Both the position numbers and the translations under genes were made by a program. A model generated the notes under the pieces. It saw nothing but the letters and a program-made list of their open reading frames with translations, did not search any database and had not been told where the DNA came from. Below, one piece after another: positions 14,672-31,800 of a stretch of 64,000 bases of DNA; the first letter of the stretch is position 1; every line of letters starts with the position of its first letter. The DNA lies in assembly GCA_002104945.1 (NCBI GenBank), contig MCFH01000020.1:496001-560000 (forward strand). The letters are read 5' to 3'. The stretch is from Piromyces finnis (Eukaryota > Neocallimastigomycota > Neocallimastigomycetes > Neocallimastigales > Neocallimastigaceae).

Positions 14672-15770
14672 AGAAATAATTAAAAAATAATTTTAATTAA
14701 TATAACTATAATTTATTGTAAAGATATATTTCAAACTATGATATAAATAAAAACAAGATAATTATTATATAAACCATGTTAAATTAATGCATAGAACTTC
14801 ATAATATGATTTATTTTTTAAAATGTTATACTGTAACTTTCTTTTTTTTTTTTTTAAATTATATTAAAAATCAATATATTTTTAAATCATAATAAAAATA
14901 AATGACTATTTATCAATATTACTAAATATAATCATTAAAATTATGAGTTATTAATTATTATGATTCAATAAATAGAGCATTTGAACTATTAGGTGTAAAA
15001 CTCTTAAAATATAATAATGGACGATATTATATTTAAAGAATTGAATCATTCAGACAAACAAATAAAAAAATAAATAAATAAATCATAAACAATCTTAATT
15101 ATTAATATTAATACATAATATTAATTATTCTGTTATATGTTGTTTGATCAATAATACTTTAAAAATCAATATCGCTTTTTGTTAATTAAGTTTAATAATG
15201 GTTTAGAATATAGCTATTTTGATCTTATATAGAATACAGAAAATATTTTTAATACATTTATAATATAATAAAATGTAAATTATTAATAAAATTAAAATAA
15301 TCATTTATTAAAAAAAGTTTAATTAATAAGAAATTAAATATATTTATAATTTATATTATAAAAACTTTTTATTATTTAACACAATTAATAAAATAAAATA
15401 AATAATCTAGAGTAACATAGAAAAAGATATAGTCCATCTATTCCATTTTACTTATTTTTATTTACCTTTTTTTTTTTTTAAAACATAAAAAAAGTAAAAA
15501 TAATAATAATAATAATAAAAATATATTGATTTATATCTAATATTTATAAAATAAAATAAACATTTATTTTTTCTCAAATAGAACATTATATGTAAGTAAA
15601 AGTAAATTACAAAATAAATAAAAAAAAAAAAAAAAATAACAATTTAATAGTAATGCTTTTCTTTCTAATATATATATTTTATTATAAATATAATATATAT
15701 ATATTATTATTTTATTATTATTTTCATCAACGGCTTAATTATAAAAGAAAAATATAAGTAATAAAAAAAA
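14672..15770. other. AT-rich spacer upstream of the SRP receptor gene
   Basis: No coding signal. A 10-bp inverted repeat (14960-14969 and 15040-15049) brackets a 70-bp segment. TA-rich and poly-A stretches lie just upstream of the start codon at 15771. Confidence 0.6.
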
Positions 15771-19191
<3,421 letters not shown>

Positions 19192-19364
19192 ATTTGATTA
19201 GTAATGACAATAGTACTATATAATAATGATTTAATAATTATTGTTGTTACAAACAAACTATAAATCAAATCAATATAACGTAAAATTCATTAAAATTGTT
19301 TATTAACATATTAACATCATTAACATCGCTTTAAAAATAAAAAACAAAAAACAAAAATAATAAC

Positions 19365-19402
<38 letters not shown>

Positions 19403-19795
19403 GCAACTGATAAAAAAATAAAAATAAAAAATAATATAAAATAATAATAATATAAAATAATAATAATAACAACAATAATAATAGCAATGATATTAGCAAA
19501 TAATATATAAATATATAATGTAATAAAATATTACTTTTTTTTATCTTTTTATTATTTTTCTTTTCATATATATATAAATGTCATACACAATTATAATAAA
19601 TAAATGCATATAAAAAATTAGAAAAATAAATTTTAAAAATTAAGATATAAATTTTTAGTCCATTTTATAATTTTAAGATTTACTTTTATGAATTATCTCT
19701 CTTTAAACAGAATCACAAAGATACTATATTAATAATTACTTTTTTCTATATATAATAGTTACTACAAAACTTTGTTTTAGAAATTATATTTCATT

Positions 19796-19835
<40 letters not shown>

Positions 19836-20066
19836 TACATAATAATTACTAATATTTAATATTTATTTTATACATTTTCGTTCTTTTTTTTTTTTTTTTT
19901 TTTTCTTATATAATATATATAAGATAAAGTAAATCGATTAAAAATAATAGAGTAAAAAGGAAATTAGGAGAAAAAAAAATAAATTTCCCCCCTTTGAATA
20001 ATACTACTAATGAATAACTATTTAATAAAAAAAAATTAGTAAAAAAAAAAAATTTAAACTGAAAAT

Positions 20067-20094
<28 letters not shown>
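19192..20094. other. Spacer between convergent genes with AAT microsatellite and long poly-T tracts
   Basis: Lies between the 3' ends of the SRP receptor and kinase genes. Contains AAT repeats (about 19369-19399, and again near 19435-19480), a run of 36 T at 19798-19833, poly-T near 19886-19904 and 20071-20096. No gene seen. The T-tracts next to the kinase stop at 20095-20097 would read as poly-A in its 3' UTR. Confidence 0.7.
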
Positions 20095-20100
<6 letters not shown>

Positions 20101-23100
20101 ATTTAAAGTAATAAACTGTAATAAAATAAGCAATGTAATGAAAGTAAATACAACAAAAATATTATAATAAAATAATTTTCTATTAGCTTTATATAAGGAT
20201 TCTATTTTTGAAATTAAAATATATATGATAAATAATAATTTAGTATAAAGTTAGGAATATAAAAAATATAAAAATAGTTAATGTTGAATATTATAAAAAA
20301 CGAGAATATATCTACCTTTTAATCCTTTAACGGCATCTTCAGAATTTTTATATCTTATTTTGTAGGAGGATATCATTAAATCCTTTTCATGACATGGAAT
20401 ACATTTAGAATCAATATATGTACTTGCATTAACCGTATTTATTTCAGTTGTACTTGTGGACTGATTAATACCACGAGTATTAATCATCATATTTTCATAA
20501 CTATTATTATTCATATTATTCTTTTTATCATTTACATTATTTTTAGATGGTCTAATGGATGAGATAGGCGGTAAATTGGAATTATTTTGATAATTATATT
20601 TTTTATTTAGACTTGAACTAAAATGATTTAATTCAATAGTATTTTTATTATAGCTTTGTCCAGGTAAAATATGTAAATCTAAAGCCATTAATAAATCAGT
20701 AGTATCAGAGAGTGGGTAACTATTAAGAAGAATATCTGAATCCAAAATTTCAAGAGCAGTGGGTCTTTCCATTGGATCCGGATGCAATAAACTTTTTATT
20801 AATAAAAACTATTTGAAAAAAAAAAAGTTAATATTTTTAATATCTATAACATTAATAATATTTATTTATCCGTATACATTCATATTTTGAATAATGCTAA
20901 ATGTATTAATATAATAAAATTAATACTTACTTCTCTTGGCCATGTTTTGATGAATTTGTCTGAAAATTTACCTTGACGAATATCCATTAAAGTTTTTACC
21001 CTTTCCATACCTGTAGAAAATGGACATAGCATTTCAAATAAAAGAATACCCAAGGAATAAATATCAGTTTTATTGTCATAACAGCGATTTTCAGATAATT
21101 GTTCTGGAGAAGCATACAAATAAGTTCCAGCACCCATTAATTCATCATCTTCTTGTTCGAAATAACTTGAGTCTGTTACAATTTTTTTGGCTAAACCAAA
21201 ATCACCAATTAATATATGGTGATCCTCTTGTAAGAAAACTAGATTTTTACATTATAATATAATAGTATATTGATAGAAATGTTTTTTTATATATGAATGA
21301 AAATTTTTATATTTTTAGTTATGAAATTAATAAAAGTTAATTTCAAAAATTATTATGATATAATTATAATGATAAAAACTATTGAATATTTACTATTTGC
21401 TGGTTTAATATCACAATGAATAAAACCATTCCAATGAATATGAGCTAAACCTTGAACAATTTGTTTAAAAATCTTTATTACAATTTTACGATCAATCATA
21501 GGTTTAAAAGAGGTGTTTCTTTCTTCTAACCAAGCCTGTAATGTTTTTCCAGATACAAATTCCATTTGAATTAATAAAACCGAGCAGAGTTTTTTGGATG
21601 AATCCTCATTTTTTTGTTTCTTATAAAAATCAGGAGTAGTGACTTCATTTTGCTTATTACTACTTTCATATGGTTCTTTATATGAGATGGATTTTGTTAA
21701 TGTGTTTTGGAAGGTATTATCAAATACTGAAGAGAAGTGATCTTGTTCACGGGAATATTGATATGAATTATGAAAAGTAAATTCTGAAGTAGTCGTGGTT
21801 TTATTAATAATTGATGGATTATCAAATGTTCCAAAATTATTCTTTTTATATGATTCATTAAAAAAGAGGGAACTTTCAGTAATATTGATTCCAGTTGAAA
21901 AAAAAGAGGAAGAAATATTATTCTTTTTCTTTTTATCAATTAATCTTGTTCTACTATTTTCATCAAAACTACTAGATAAAATGTATTCTTTTTTCATAGG
22001 ATTTATTTCTTTTTTTGATGTATTATTGAGAATACTTTCCGTATCTTTATTGAATGTTATAGAAGAAGGAATAGTTTTAGTATAAAAATTAGATAATATT
22101 GAAGTACTATCACTACAATTACTACTACTATTATAATTTTCTTCAATAACTGAAAGCGTAGGAGAATTTATCGAACGATATTTTTTAATTGAATTTATCA
22201 CTGATAAACCTCCAGTGTCGAAGTAATTAGTATTATTATTAGTATTATTTGTTGTCAAATTATTTATATTTTTGAAAGATGGGTTTTTATTATCATATTT
22301 TGAATAATTTCTATTTCTCTTCTTTAAAGTATGCTTTAATAAGCCTTTAGTATATAAAATGATTAAATATTAATGATATTAATGATATATACTCCAAATT
22401 TATTTATATTTATGTATTAATATTAATAAAATTTGCTCTTACTGTTATTTTTCCTTGCAGACTTTCTTTTTTTTGAAATTTTATTAGATTTTAATTTTTT
22501 ATTTATTATTTCCGAAGTAATAGATGAATTTGAATTCGAATTATTTAGTACATATGATAATGATTTATCATTATTAGTCTTGGGTTCTTCAAATAAAATT
22601 ACAAAAGAATCTTCATTTTCTGTAGCAGAAGTTTTATCTGAAAAATACAATAAAAATTTTTATAAATATTTTATAAGATATAAGAATTTATATGTTTAAA
22701 ATTATATATTAATGCCAATAATAATAAAAAAAATAATGTACCATTTAATTCTAGTTTTGGTTGTTGAATTTCTTGGCTTAATTTTGAAAAATTTTTAGTT
22801 CCATTTATTTTTTCATATCCTTGATGAATAAAACTAAGTTCATCCTGACTAGTAATACTATTATCAATATCTATATGAATATCATGACTCTTACCTTCAA
22901 AAACAATTTCAATATCATCATTTTCTTTTAAATAAGAAATATGACTTGTATCAATATCTGAAGTTATATCTTGACTAAATTCATTATCATTGCTTTCATT
23001 ATCTGTATCGTTATCACTTTCATTAATTATTTCAATATTATCATTTTTATTAAAATTATTTAAGTTATCATTATCATAATCACTATCATTATCGCTGTCA

Positions 23101-23408
23101 TTTTCACTACTACTATTATTTTTAATAATGGAATTTTCATTGTCAAACTGATCACTAGATAAATCTGAATCATTATATTCATCAGAATCAGAATCACTAT
23201 CATCAGTAATTTCTAATGCTTCAATCCATGCACCATGATATCTTACAATATTTGGATGATTAGATATTCTAGCAAAGGTTTTTACCTCTTGAATAATACG
23301 AATATCCTTAGTAGATAAAGTATTAATAGGAAATTTGGAGGTAGCATCACTTAAACTAGTTGACGCCGACATATATCTATGATGACAAGCTCGATGTGGT
23401 ATAGTTTT

Positions 23409-23452
<44 letters not shown>

Positions 23453-24935
23453 CATTAATTATATTAGAATTTATATTATTATATGTAGTTTGTAACGACG
23501 TATTTATATTTAAATTTTTATTAGTTTTATTAGTATTACTTGTATGAGTTGTAACACTATCTTTATTAATTATATGATTTAATTCATCTTGATCCGATGA
23601 TAATGGTAAACCATTTTTAGGTAAGCTAGTATGAGAAAGTGGAGCATCAAAAAACTTGGAATTCATTACACATTCCATAGTATTTTTAGGATCACATTGA
23701 AGTTTAATCTTTTTTATTGCATAAAATTGACCATCAAGCTTATTTCTAACTTGAAATACTGAACCAAAGCCACCTTTTCCTAATTTTGTAATTTCTTCAA
23801 ATTCATTTTGATATCTTGAATAAGTTGTTTTACTAAATGATTCTCCATAATTTTCTTCATTATTGTGAAAGTGTTGTTTTAAAGGTGAAATATAAAATGA
23901 AAAATTTTGAATAGACGATGGAATATATGCAGGAATAACCTCAATTTTTTCTTTCTTAATAGGAATTGAAGTAGATGGCTTGAAAGAGTTTATTGAAGAT
24001 AAATATTTTGAAGGAGTTTCACCATTAATTTCATCGTATTTCTCCTCATCTTGATATATCATTGTTTTCTCTCTAAAAATACTTTGGCTTGTTTCATCTT
24101 TTATTTGATCATTTTCCCAACTAGATACATTTTCATCGAAGCTTTTATTATTGGAAATTGATTCATTTTTTTTATTAATATTTTTATCTTTAATTTTAGT
24201 GTTTGAAAAGCTTGTTTCATAATTTTCCAGTTGCCTGTTACTTTTCTTAAGACTTATATTATTCTCGTTTCTTCCTTTATTAGATAAAAAATTCAATTCA
24301 GGATTGGCATTAAATAAAGGATTATTTTCCAAATTTAAAGACTGTGTTCTTTTCAAATGAGCATAATTATCTCCATCAAAAAATTTAGTTTTTACTGGTT
24401 CATTGGATTTTAACTGAGAGATAATAAAACTTGTTGAAAAGATTATAAGATAAGTTTTTTTATTTTTTACAAGAAAATCTCTTGAAAAATTACTAATTAA
24501 AATGTTTGCTGGAAACGTTTTACCATCCTTTTTAAGTCCATAAACGAAATGTGTGGTATCTAATATAGAAGAAGGATCTATTCTTAATTGATTAGATATT
24601 TGGTTTCTATAACTATCTGTTAATAAAATATCAAAAGTCTTCTTTTCAATCTAAATTACAAATATAAAATAAATATAATATAATATAAATATACTTATTA
24701 TACTCCTAACTTTGTTTTGAAATTAATTATACACTATACATACTAGTTCATTATCTGTCCAACCGAAAAGCCTTGAAGCTTTTGAATTAATTTTTAATAT
24801 AACACCATTTTTATCACAAATTGTTATTGCTTCTGGTATTGAATTTAATGTATCAGAAACTAATTTATTCACAATTGAATTTGAGGATCTAAAAGTATTA
24901 ATGGTATTTTCATTTTTTATATTTGATAATAACAT
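20095..24935 (-). CDS. HRI-like eIF2alpha kinase with PAS domain and predicted C-terminal membrane anchor
   Basis: Seven exons (24935-24744, 24650-22742, 22637-22443, 22344-21394, 21238-20931, 20808-20316, 20201-20095) join in frame to 1384 residues. Residues about 20-140 form a PAS domain (TLNSIPEAITICDKNGVI, SRLFGWTDNEL). The kinase starts at about 348: glycine loop LGKGGFGSV (354-362), Lys377 in YAIKKIK, Glu519 in IIQEVKTFARIS, then YHGAWIEA, the pattern of HRI/EIF2AK1. A Ser/Asn/Asp-rich insert of about 480 residues precedes MEFVSGKTLQAWLEE. The catalytic loop reads HCDIKPANIFL (Asp1077, Cys instead of the usual Arg), then DFG (1095) and YASPEQL; FEMLCPFSTGMERVKTL is HRI-like. The last 35 residues, on a small final exon, contain an unbroken hydrophobic segment (FVVFTFITLLILLQF), suggesting a tail anchor. 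Likely a stress kinase phosphorylating eIF2alpha; the sensing input is unknown. Confidence 0.86.
23409..23453 (-). repeat. In-frame ATT/AAT repeat encoding an Asn run
   Basis: About 14 triplets in exon 2 of the kinase gene, encoding poly-Asn in the insert between the catalytic Lys and helix C. Kept in frame, so probably translated as a disordered loop. Confidence 0.9.
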
Positions 24936-27069
24936 TAATTTAAAAAAAAAAAAAAAAAAAATCTTTTGATATAGTTATCCTTTAAAAAAATTTATTATAA
25001 CTCCAATAATTATAATAAATATTTGTTTTATTGGTTGTTTTAGAAATATTTAAACTTAATAATTTTTTTTTTTTTTTACTTTTTATATTTTCTAATTTTT
25101 ATGTTATTTAAAAATATAAGTTTTATATTTTATTAGTAATTATTAAAATTTAGTATTTTATTGTTGAATTTAATTGTTTGTTTGTTCGTTTTTTATTTTT
25201 AATATTTTATTATGTATATTTATATATTCTTAAAAATAATAAATATCAATAAGAAAATATATTTCACAATAAATAATAAAAGGTATATCTTTTTTTTTTT
25301 TCTATTAATGATTATTATTTTATTATGAGTATACAATATTTGAATGTTTATATACAATACTTTTTTGTTTATTTTTTATATAATATAATAATATTTATAT
25401 ATTATAAAATAAAAAAATATATTAAGTTTATCCATAAATGTTGTTGTTTTATTACTCTTATAATATGTAATATTTAAATTATTTTTTTAAGATAAGAATA
25501 TCGAAATAACAATATAAAATAAAACTGATAATAATAATGTACTATTTTATTAACATATTATAAAATTAATTCATACTATTATTATATAAGTTTTATTTAT
25601 ATTATTTTATTCTTCTAATTGTTGCTGTTTTATTGCTCTTATTATTTTGCTGTTGTAATTATTAAGTGTAACTATTTTATTTGTTTAATTATATTATATT
25701 CATATAACAAAATATAATTGTTACTATTTAAATATAATTATTGATAGTAAATTTCTTTTGAATTAAAATAATTCAAAATTGTTAAAAAATTATTTTATAT
25801 TTTATTTTAATATATAATATTTATTTATTTAAAAAAAAAAAAAGTGAATATATAATCATTTCTTTTTTTTAAAAAAAAAAAAAAATCAATTAATCATTGA
25901 ATAAAATATTATAAATATATTTCAAATAGAAAATTATTGACTGGTATAAATATTAAAATAAAATATAATATTGGATTTTAACTCCTTTATATATATATAT
26001 ATGTTATATACTTGCTTATGTTTTCTATTATTATTTATTCTATGATTTGATATCATTAATAAAAAGTGCTTAAAAATATAAACTCTTTCATTTTTTTAAT
26101 AAAGAAAGTTCAATGGTGGTATATGTATCTTTTTTTTTTTAATATTAAAAATAAAGGGAAAAAAAAAAGAAAAGAAAAATAAAAAATAAAAATAAAGAAA
26201 AAAAGTTATATGTATGAATATAGTATTAATTTAAGTAAAATAATAATACTATATTAAATGAAATAATAAAAACAAACGTCTCAAATTTAATATTTTAAAA
26301 AAGAAAAGGAATATATTTAATTATTATTAAATTTATATATTACAAAAAATAAAATATAAAATTTAAATATAAAAAAAATAAATTAATAATTTAATTCAAT
26401 AATAATAAAATTAAAACTTAATTACTATTGTAAAATAATAATTATTATTTATTTAAAAGAAAAAGGAAAGGTTTAGGAAAAAAAAAAAGGTAAAATAAAA
26501 TATAAAAAAGAAAAAAAAAAAAGATTATTTTTTCAATTAATTCAAATTAATATTTTAGTATTAAAATTTAAAATGTAAAATATATATATATTTAAAATTT
26601 TAAAATTTAATTAAAAATACTTGTCATACAATAAAAAAAAAGTTTATCAATATATATTATAAATAATTTTAAAAAAAAGTACTGCGTTTTTTTTTTTTTT
26701 TTTTTATTTTATTTTTTTATCAATATTTTAATAGTAATGATTATAAATATAAATGAAAAGCTAATACAAAAAAAAAAAAAAGAACATGTATGTTAATGAA
26801 AAAGGAAAAATTAAAATTTGAAAAATATGAATTTTTAAATAATCTATAAATTTAATATTTAAGAAATGAGACTTTAATATATTAATTAAAAAAAATAAAA
26901 AATAAAAAAATCTAGATTTTAGATCTTTTTAAACAAAAAATGAATGTTAATATTTAAATAATGGATATCAAATTTTAGTTAGAAATAAGTTAAGCAGAAG
27001 TATGAATAACTTATGAATATAAATTCTTGATAAAGAAATATTATGATATATTTTATACATAATTTATTA

Positions 27070-27100
<31 letters not shown>

Positions 27101-28877
27101 GATTTTTAATCTAAATACTTTTTATGATAACTAAAAATAAATATTCAATTTCCTGATAAAAAATTAAAGTTTATAATTTCTAATTTTGGATAAATATAAA
27201 TTAGTAATGTTAATAATAAATGGCTACAAAATAGAAATGAAGCAAAACTATAATAAATGAAGACATTATTCTAATTATTATAATATTTAGCTGGACTAAA
27301 AAAATTTATTATTATCATTATGAAAAAAGTGTGATTAAAAATATATAGAATTTCATTATATTGATTATAAAATATATAATTAATATAATATACATAATAA
27401 TATGAAAAATCACAAAACCATCTTTTATTAAATAGAATAATACATAAAATATAAAACTGATGTTAAATATATATAAATATACTTTATTAAAATCATTCAT
27501 TTTACATGATTTCTTTGAAATGGATGAATAGAAATATATTAGGACACGAACTATTCATGTAGTATCGAAATATCCATAATATATAATATGAAGATTTCTT
27601 GTCCATCCCAATATCAAAAGACCTAACTGAATAATAATCATTCCATTATTTTTTTATTTAAAAAAAAACACCCACTCACCACTCCTATTTATTTATTTTA
27701 TTTATCATATTACCTTTAAAAATTTATATATATAATAATTTATATCCACTTTTTACATTCTACAACATTAATTAAAATGTTATAGATCATTTTAATTAAA
27801 ATTTAACCACATGACATGTAATTTATTATATTACCATATTTGGTTAAAAAATTAATTAAAATATATTTAATTGATTATGTATAAAAATTACATTTTATAA
27901 TTTTATGTATAAAAAATTATGTATAAAAAATGATATACTTTTAATTACTTCTTTTTATTTATAATTATTAATATTATTATATTTCTAATATATATATAAA
28001 AAGTATTAGCTTGAAATAAAATAATTATATAATATTGAAAAGATAATTTTATTATAAAGCAATAGTAATATAGTATTAGTTTTAAATAATATTAACAATT
28101 TAATAATGCTTTAATTTACTTTATATACTTTATCATATTCAATAAATTCTTTTTATTCTATGAATATCATTTTTCTATTCTAAATTTAAAATAAAAACTA
28201 ATATTTGTAATCACTATTCCACTATATTTTTATTTCATTAAAATATATATAAATTTATAAAATTTTAAAAAAAATACTCTTTGGAATTGTAATTTAAAAT
28301 TAAAAATATCATTTAATATAACGTATACAATTAAAGATTAGCATAAATATATTTTATAATAAATTATATTTTATATATTTTTATAAAACAATTTTGTATA
28401 CATTCAGAACTGAAAAATAAAAATTAAAAAATTAAAATAATATCTTTAAATTTATCAAAGGTTACTATATAAAGATATAAAATAAAGAGTTACTATAAAA
28501 GTAATGATAATAATAATGATAATATAGTTATAATATTATTATTATAATTATTATTATTATGTATTTATTATTTATATCCATTATACTTTTTTGTTAATTC
28601 CTTTTATTTTTATCATTTTATTATATTAAAAAAAAAAAAGAGAAATTGAATTTTCCAAAGACTATAAAATACACATAATAAGAATTTTGAATTATTATTT
28701 GCCCAAAGTAAACATTAATTATATATATACATATATAAATTCTCGGGAAAAAAAAAAGCTTTTATATAATATATACAATTTTATCTAAAGTATTATAAAT
28801 TTAAAAATAAGTATATAAGATTGTCATATATTCCTTCGACCATATATAAAATTAAAAATATTAAATTATGTTTAAAC
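24936..28877. other. 3.9-kb very AT-rich spacer between divergent genes
   Basis: Upstream of the kinase gene (leftward) and the HECT gene (rightward). Dominated by poly-A/T tracts (24941-24960, 26685-26704, 27080-27100) and TA runs. A stretch at about 27120-27690 is a little less AT-rich but has stops in all frames. No gene, RNA or recognisable element seen. Confidence 0.6.
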
Positions 28878-31800
28878 ATGGAAGAAAAGCAGTATGTATA
28901 TTTAAAGAATTACTAATAATGTTTTTCAGTTTTTAAATGAAACAATATTATATGTTTTAAAATAATTTTGACAAGAAATTAAATACTTTAATAAAATGAT
29001 TATTAATATAATAACAATGAATATATATAAAATTATTTTTATATAGAACTTCTGAATCTTTAAATGAATTTATTGAAGGTATGTTATTAAAAAAAATAAA
29101 GTAAAAAATAAAAGAAGAAAAGAAGAAAATTTTTATACAAATTTAAATAAATCTTTATATTTTTTATATTATCCATTTATATAATTATTTCTTCATGACT
29201 CATGGCTAATAATATTATACATTATTAATTTGAAGCATCAAAATTAGAATTTATTAATTTTGATATAATAAAAGAAAAAATTCAGTCTTTTAAACAAAAA
29301 GACTCATTTAAAGGCTTAAAGGAATATTTTTATTCAATATGGTCAAGTTCTGCCTTACTTAAAAATAGTTTTATTCAAGTTAGTATTCAGAATTAAAAGG
29401 AAAAAATAATGTAATTAGTATTAAATAATATAACATATGCTTTTATTTTATTAAAAATTAGACGGAACCTCAATTAAGAGAATATTGTCCAATTGATACC
29501 AACCAAGTCATTAAAACATACAATTATATAAAGGAAGAAGTAATTATTAGAAAAAAATAATTATATCTATATTATATCTATCATACATATTGAATAAATA
29601 TAAAGATATTAAATATACTATATATAATAATAATAATAAAAAAAGTGTACAAAAGAATCAAGTGACGGTGTATTGTTCGGATTATCATCTCTTTTAGAAA
29701 AATATTCAGGAAAAGCACATACTATGACAGACGGGGATATGAATGTCTTAATGATTATAGCTATGGTTAGTTTATACCAAAATAGAAAATGTTATAACAA
29801 AAAAATTAAAAAACTATAAAACAAATATTTATAAACTTTATAAACACTAATTTTAAATAAATAATAAATTAATAATCTAAAGAATCCAATTTTGATGGAT
29901 CCAACTAATGGGTTATTATTAATGCCACAAATAAGTCAAATTATAACAGCATTACAACAAGATAAATTAGATACGTTTTTAAAATATTTAGTAGCACCAA
30001 GATGTGTGGAACAATTAGTTAATAAAACAGAAACCGACCGTATATACAAATTACCTCCACATATTACACCTGAAGAATTTACAAGAATTGTAAATTATTT
30101 CCAACAATTCATTACTGTTAGAACACTTACAAAACATCAAGAAATTAATTTAAATAAGGATGAATCCATAATAGCAGGAACAAAATGTTTAAACCTTTTA
30201 TGTAAATATTAAATCAATAATATTAATATATATGGATATAGAAATATTAAGAATAGCATATATTATATATACTAAGAATATTCATACTGATGATAATTAA
30301 ATTTGTATTATAATATATATTTATAATATCATGATATCTTATTAATATTCTCATTTACTATCCTAATTAAATTTCTAATGGGGAAAATAAAAAAAAAAAA
30401 AAAAAAAAAAAAAATTAAAATCAAATATATAAATAATAAAGATAAAATAAATGAGAAATATAAACTTGTGCCATATACCGAATTTTATAATGATGAAATT
30501 AATGAACAATTAGAAATCAAAGAAGATTATCCATGTTGGAAAGCAAAAGAGTATTGATAATAATAAATTAAGTATAAATGAAAGCCAATAATTGATTATT
30601 AATGAAAATATTATTACATAATTATAATGATTTAAAAAAGATTTTCATTCTGTAGTTATCCATTTATTTTAAATCCTTTAACAAAAAGTGATATTTTAAA
30701 AGTTGAAAGGTATTGTATATGGACTTTGTAAATAAGAATTATATACAGATTTTTCAAATCTGGATATTTCATAATTATTATTATTATCGTTAACAGTATC
30801 TCTTGTAACTTTAATTTTTTTTCTAATAATAGCATGGTCTCAATGAGACATGAATTACAGGTATAAAATATTCATATAATAATATATTAATATTTATAAT
30901 AACTATTATATATATGATATATATGAATATATGTTTATACAAATTCAAAGGATGCATTTTTTAGCGCAATGTTTTCAGGCATAACAAGTCCATATTTAGT
31001 ATTGGAAGTTAGAAGAGATCATCTTATTAGAGATGTTTTATATGGGGTAATAACATGTAATAATGATAATAGCAAAATAAATGAAATAATAAATATAATT
31101 AAAATAAAATATTTTTTTATATTATATTTTTATTTTTCAATGATAACAGTTGGAAGATCAATCACCTCATGATTTAAAAAAACAATTAAGGGTTCAATTT
31201 ATAGGAGAAGAGGGTATTGATGAAGGGGGTGTACAGAAAGAATTCTTTCAACTTTGTATAAAAGAATTATTTGACCCTATGTATGGTAAAATAATAAATT
31301 TCATCAATTAATAATTTTTCAAAATTTAAAAAAGATATTTGAATTAATTTTTGATATATTAAATTGATATCTTTTTCTTTTGTTATTAATATATCTAAAT
31401 AATTTTAAATGTTGTTTAACATAAAGGGATGTTTAAATTTAATGATGAATCTAATTTATGTTGGTTTACTAATGATCCAGCAAAAGATAATACAATGTTT
31501 TTGGAATATAAACTAATTGGTAGATTAATTGGTGTTGCAATATATAATTCAGTTATTCTTGATTTACATTTCCCTCTTGCACTATATAAAAAATTAAGAG
31601 GTATTAAAGTTGATTTAGAAGATATTAAAGAGCTAGATCCTGTAAATATTCCATTGCCAAATAAAATTCATAAATATAAATATAAAATATAAAATAATGA
31701 CTTTTAAAATTTTTCAAAAATAAATAATTAGATGTTATATGTCGGTTTAAGAAAAACTTTGACAGATGAAAGTAAGTATAAATTGTTTTATTTAACTCCG

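Noticed and set aside
14960-15049. Small MITE bounded by a 10-bp inverted repeat
   Set aside because: Arms are short, no target-site duplication is visible, and such pairs are common by chance in AT-rich DNA.
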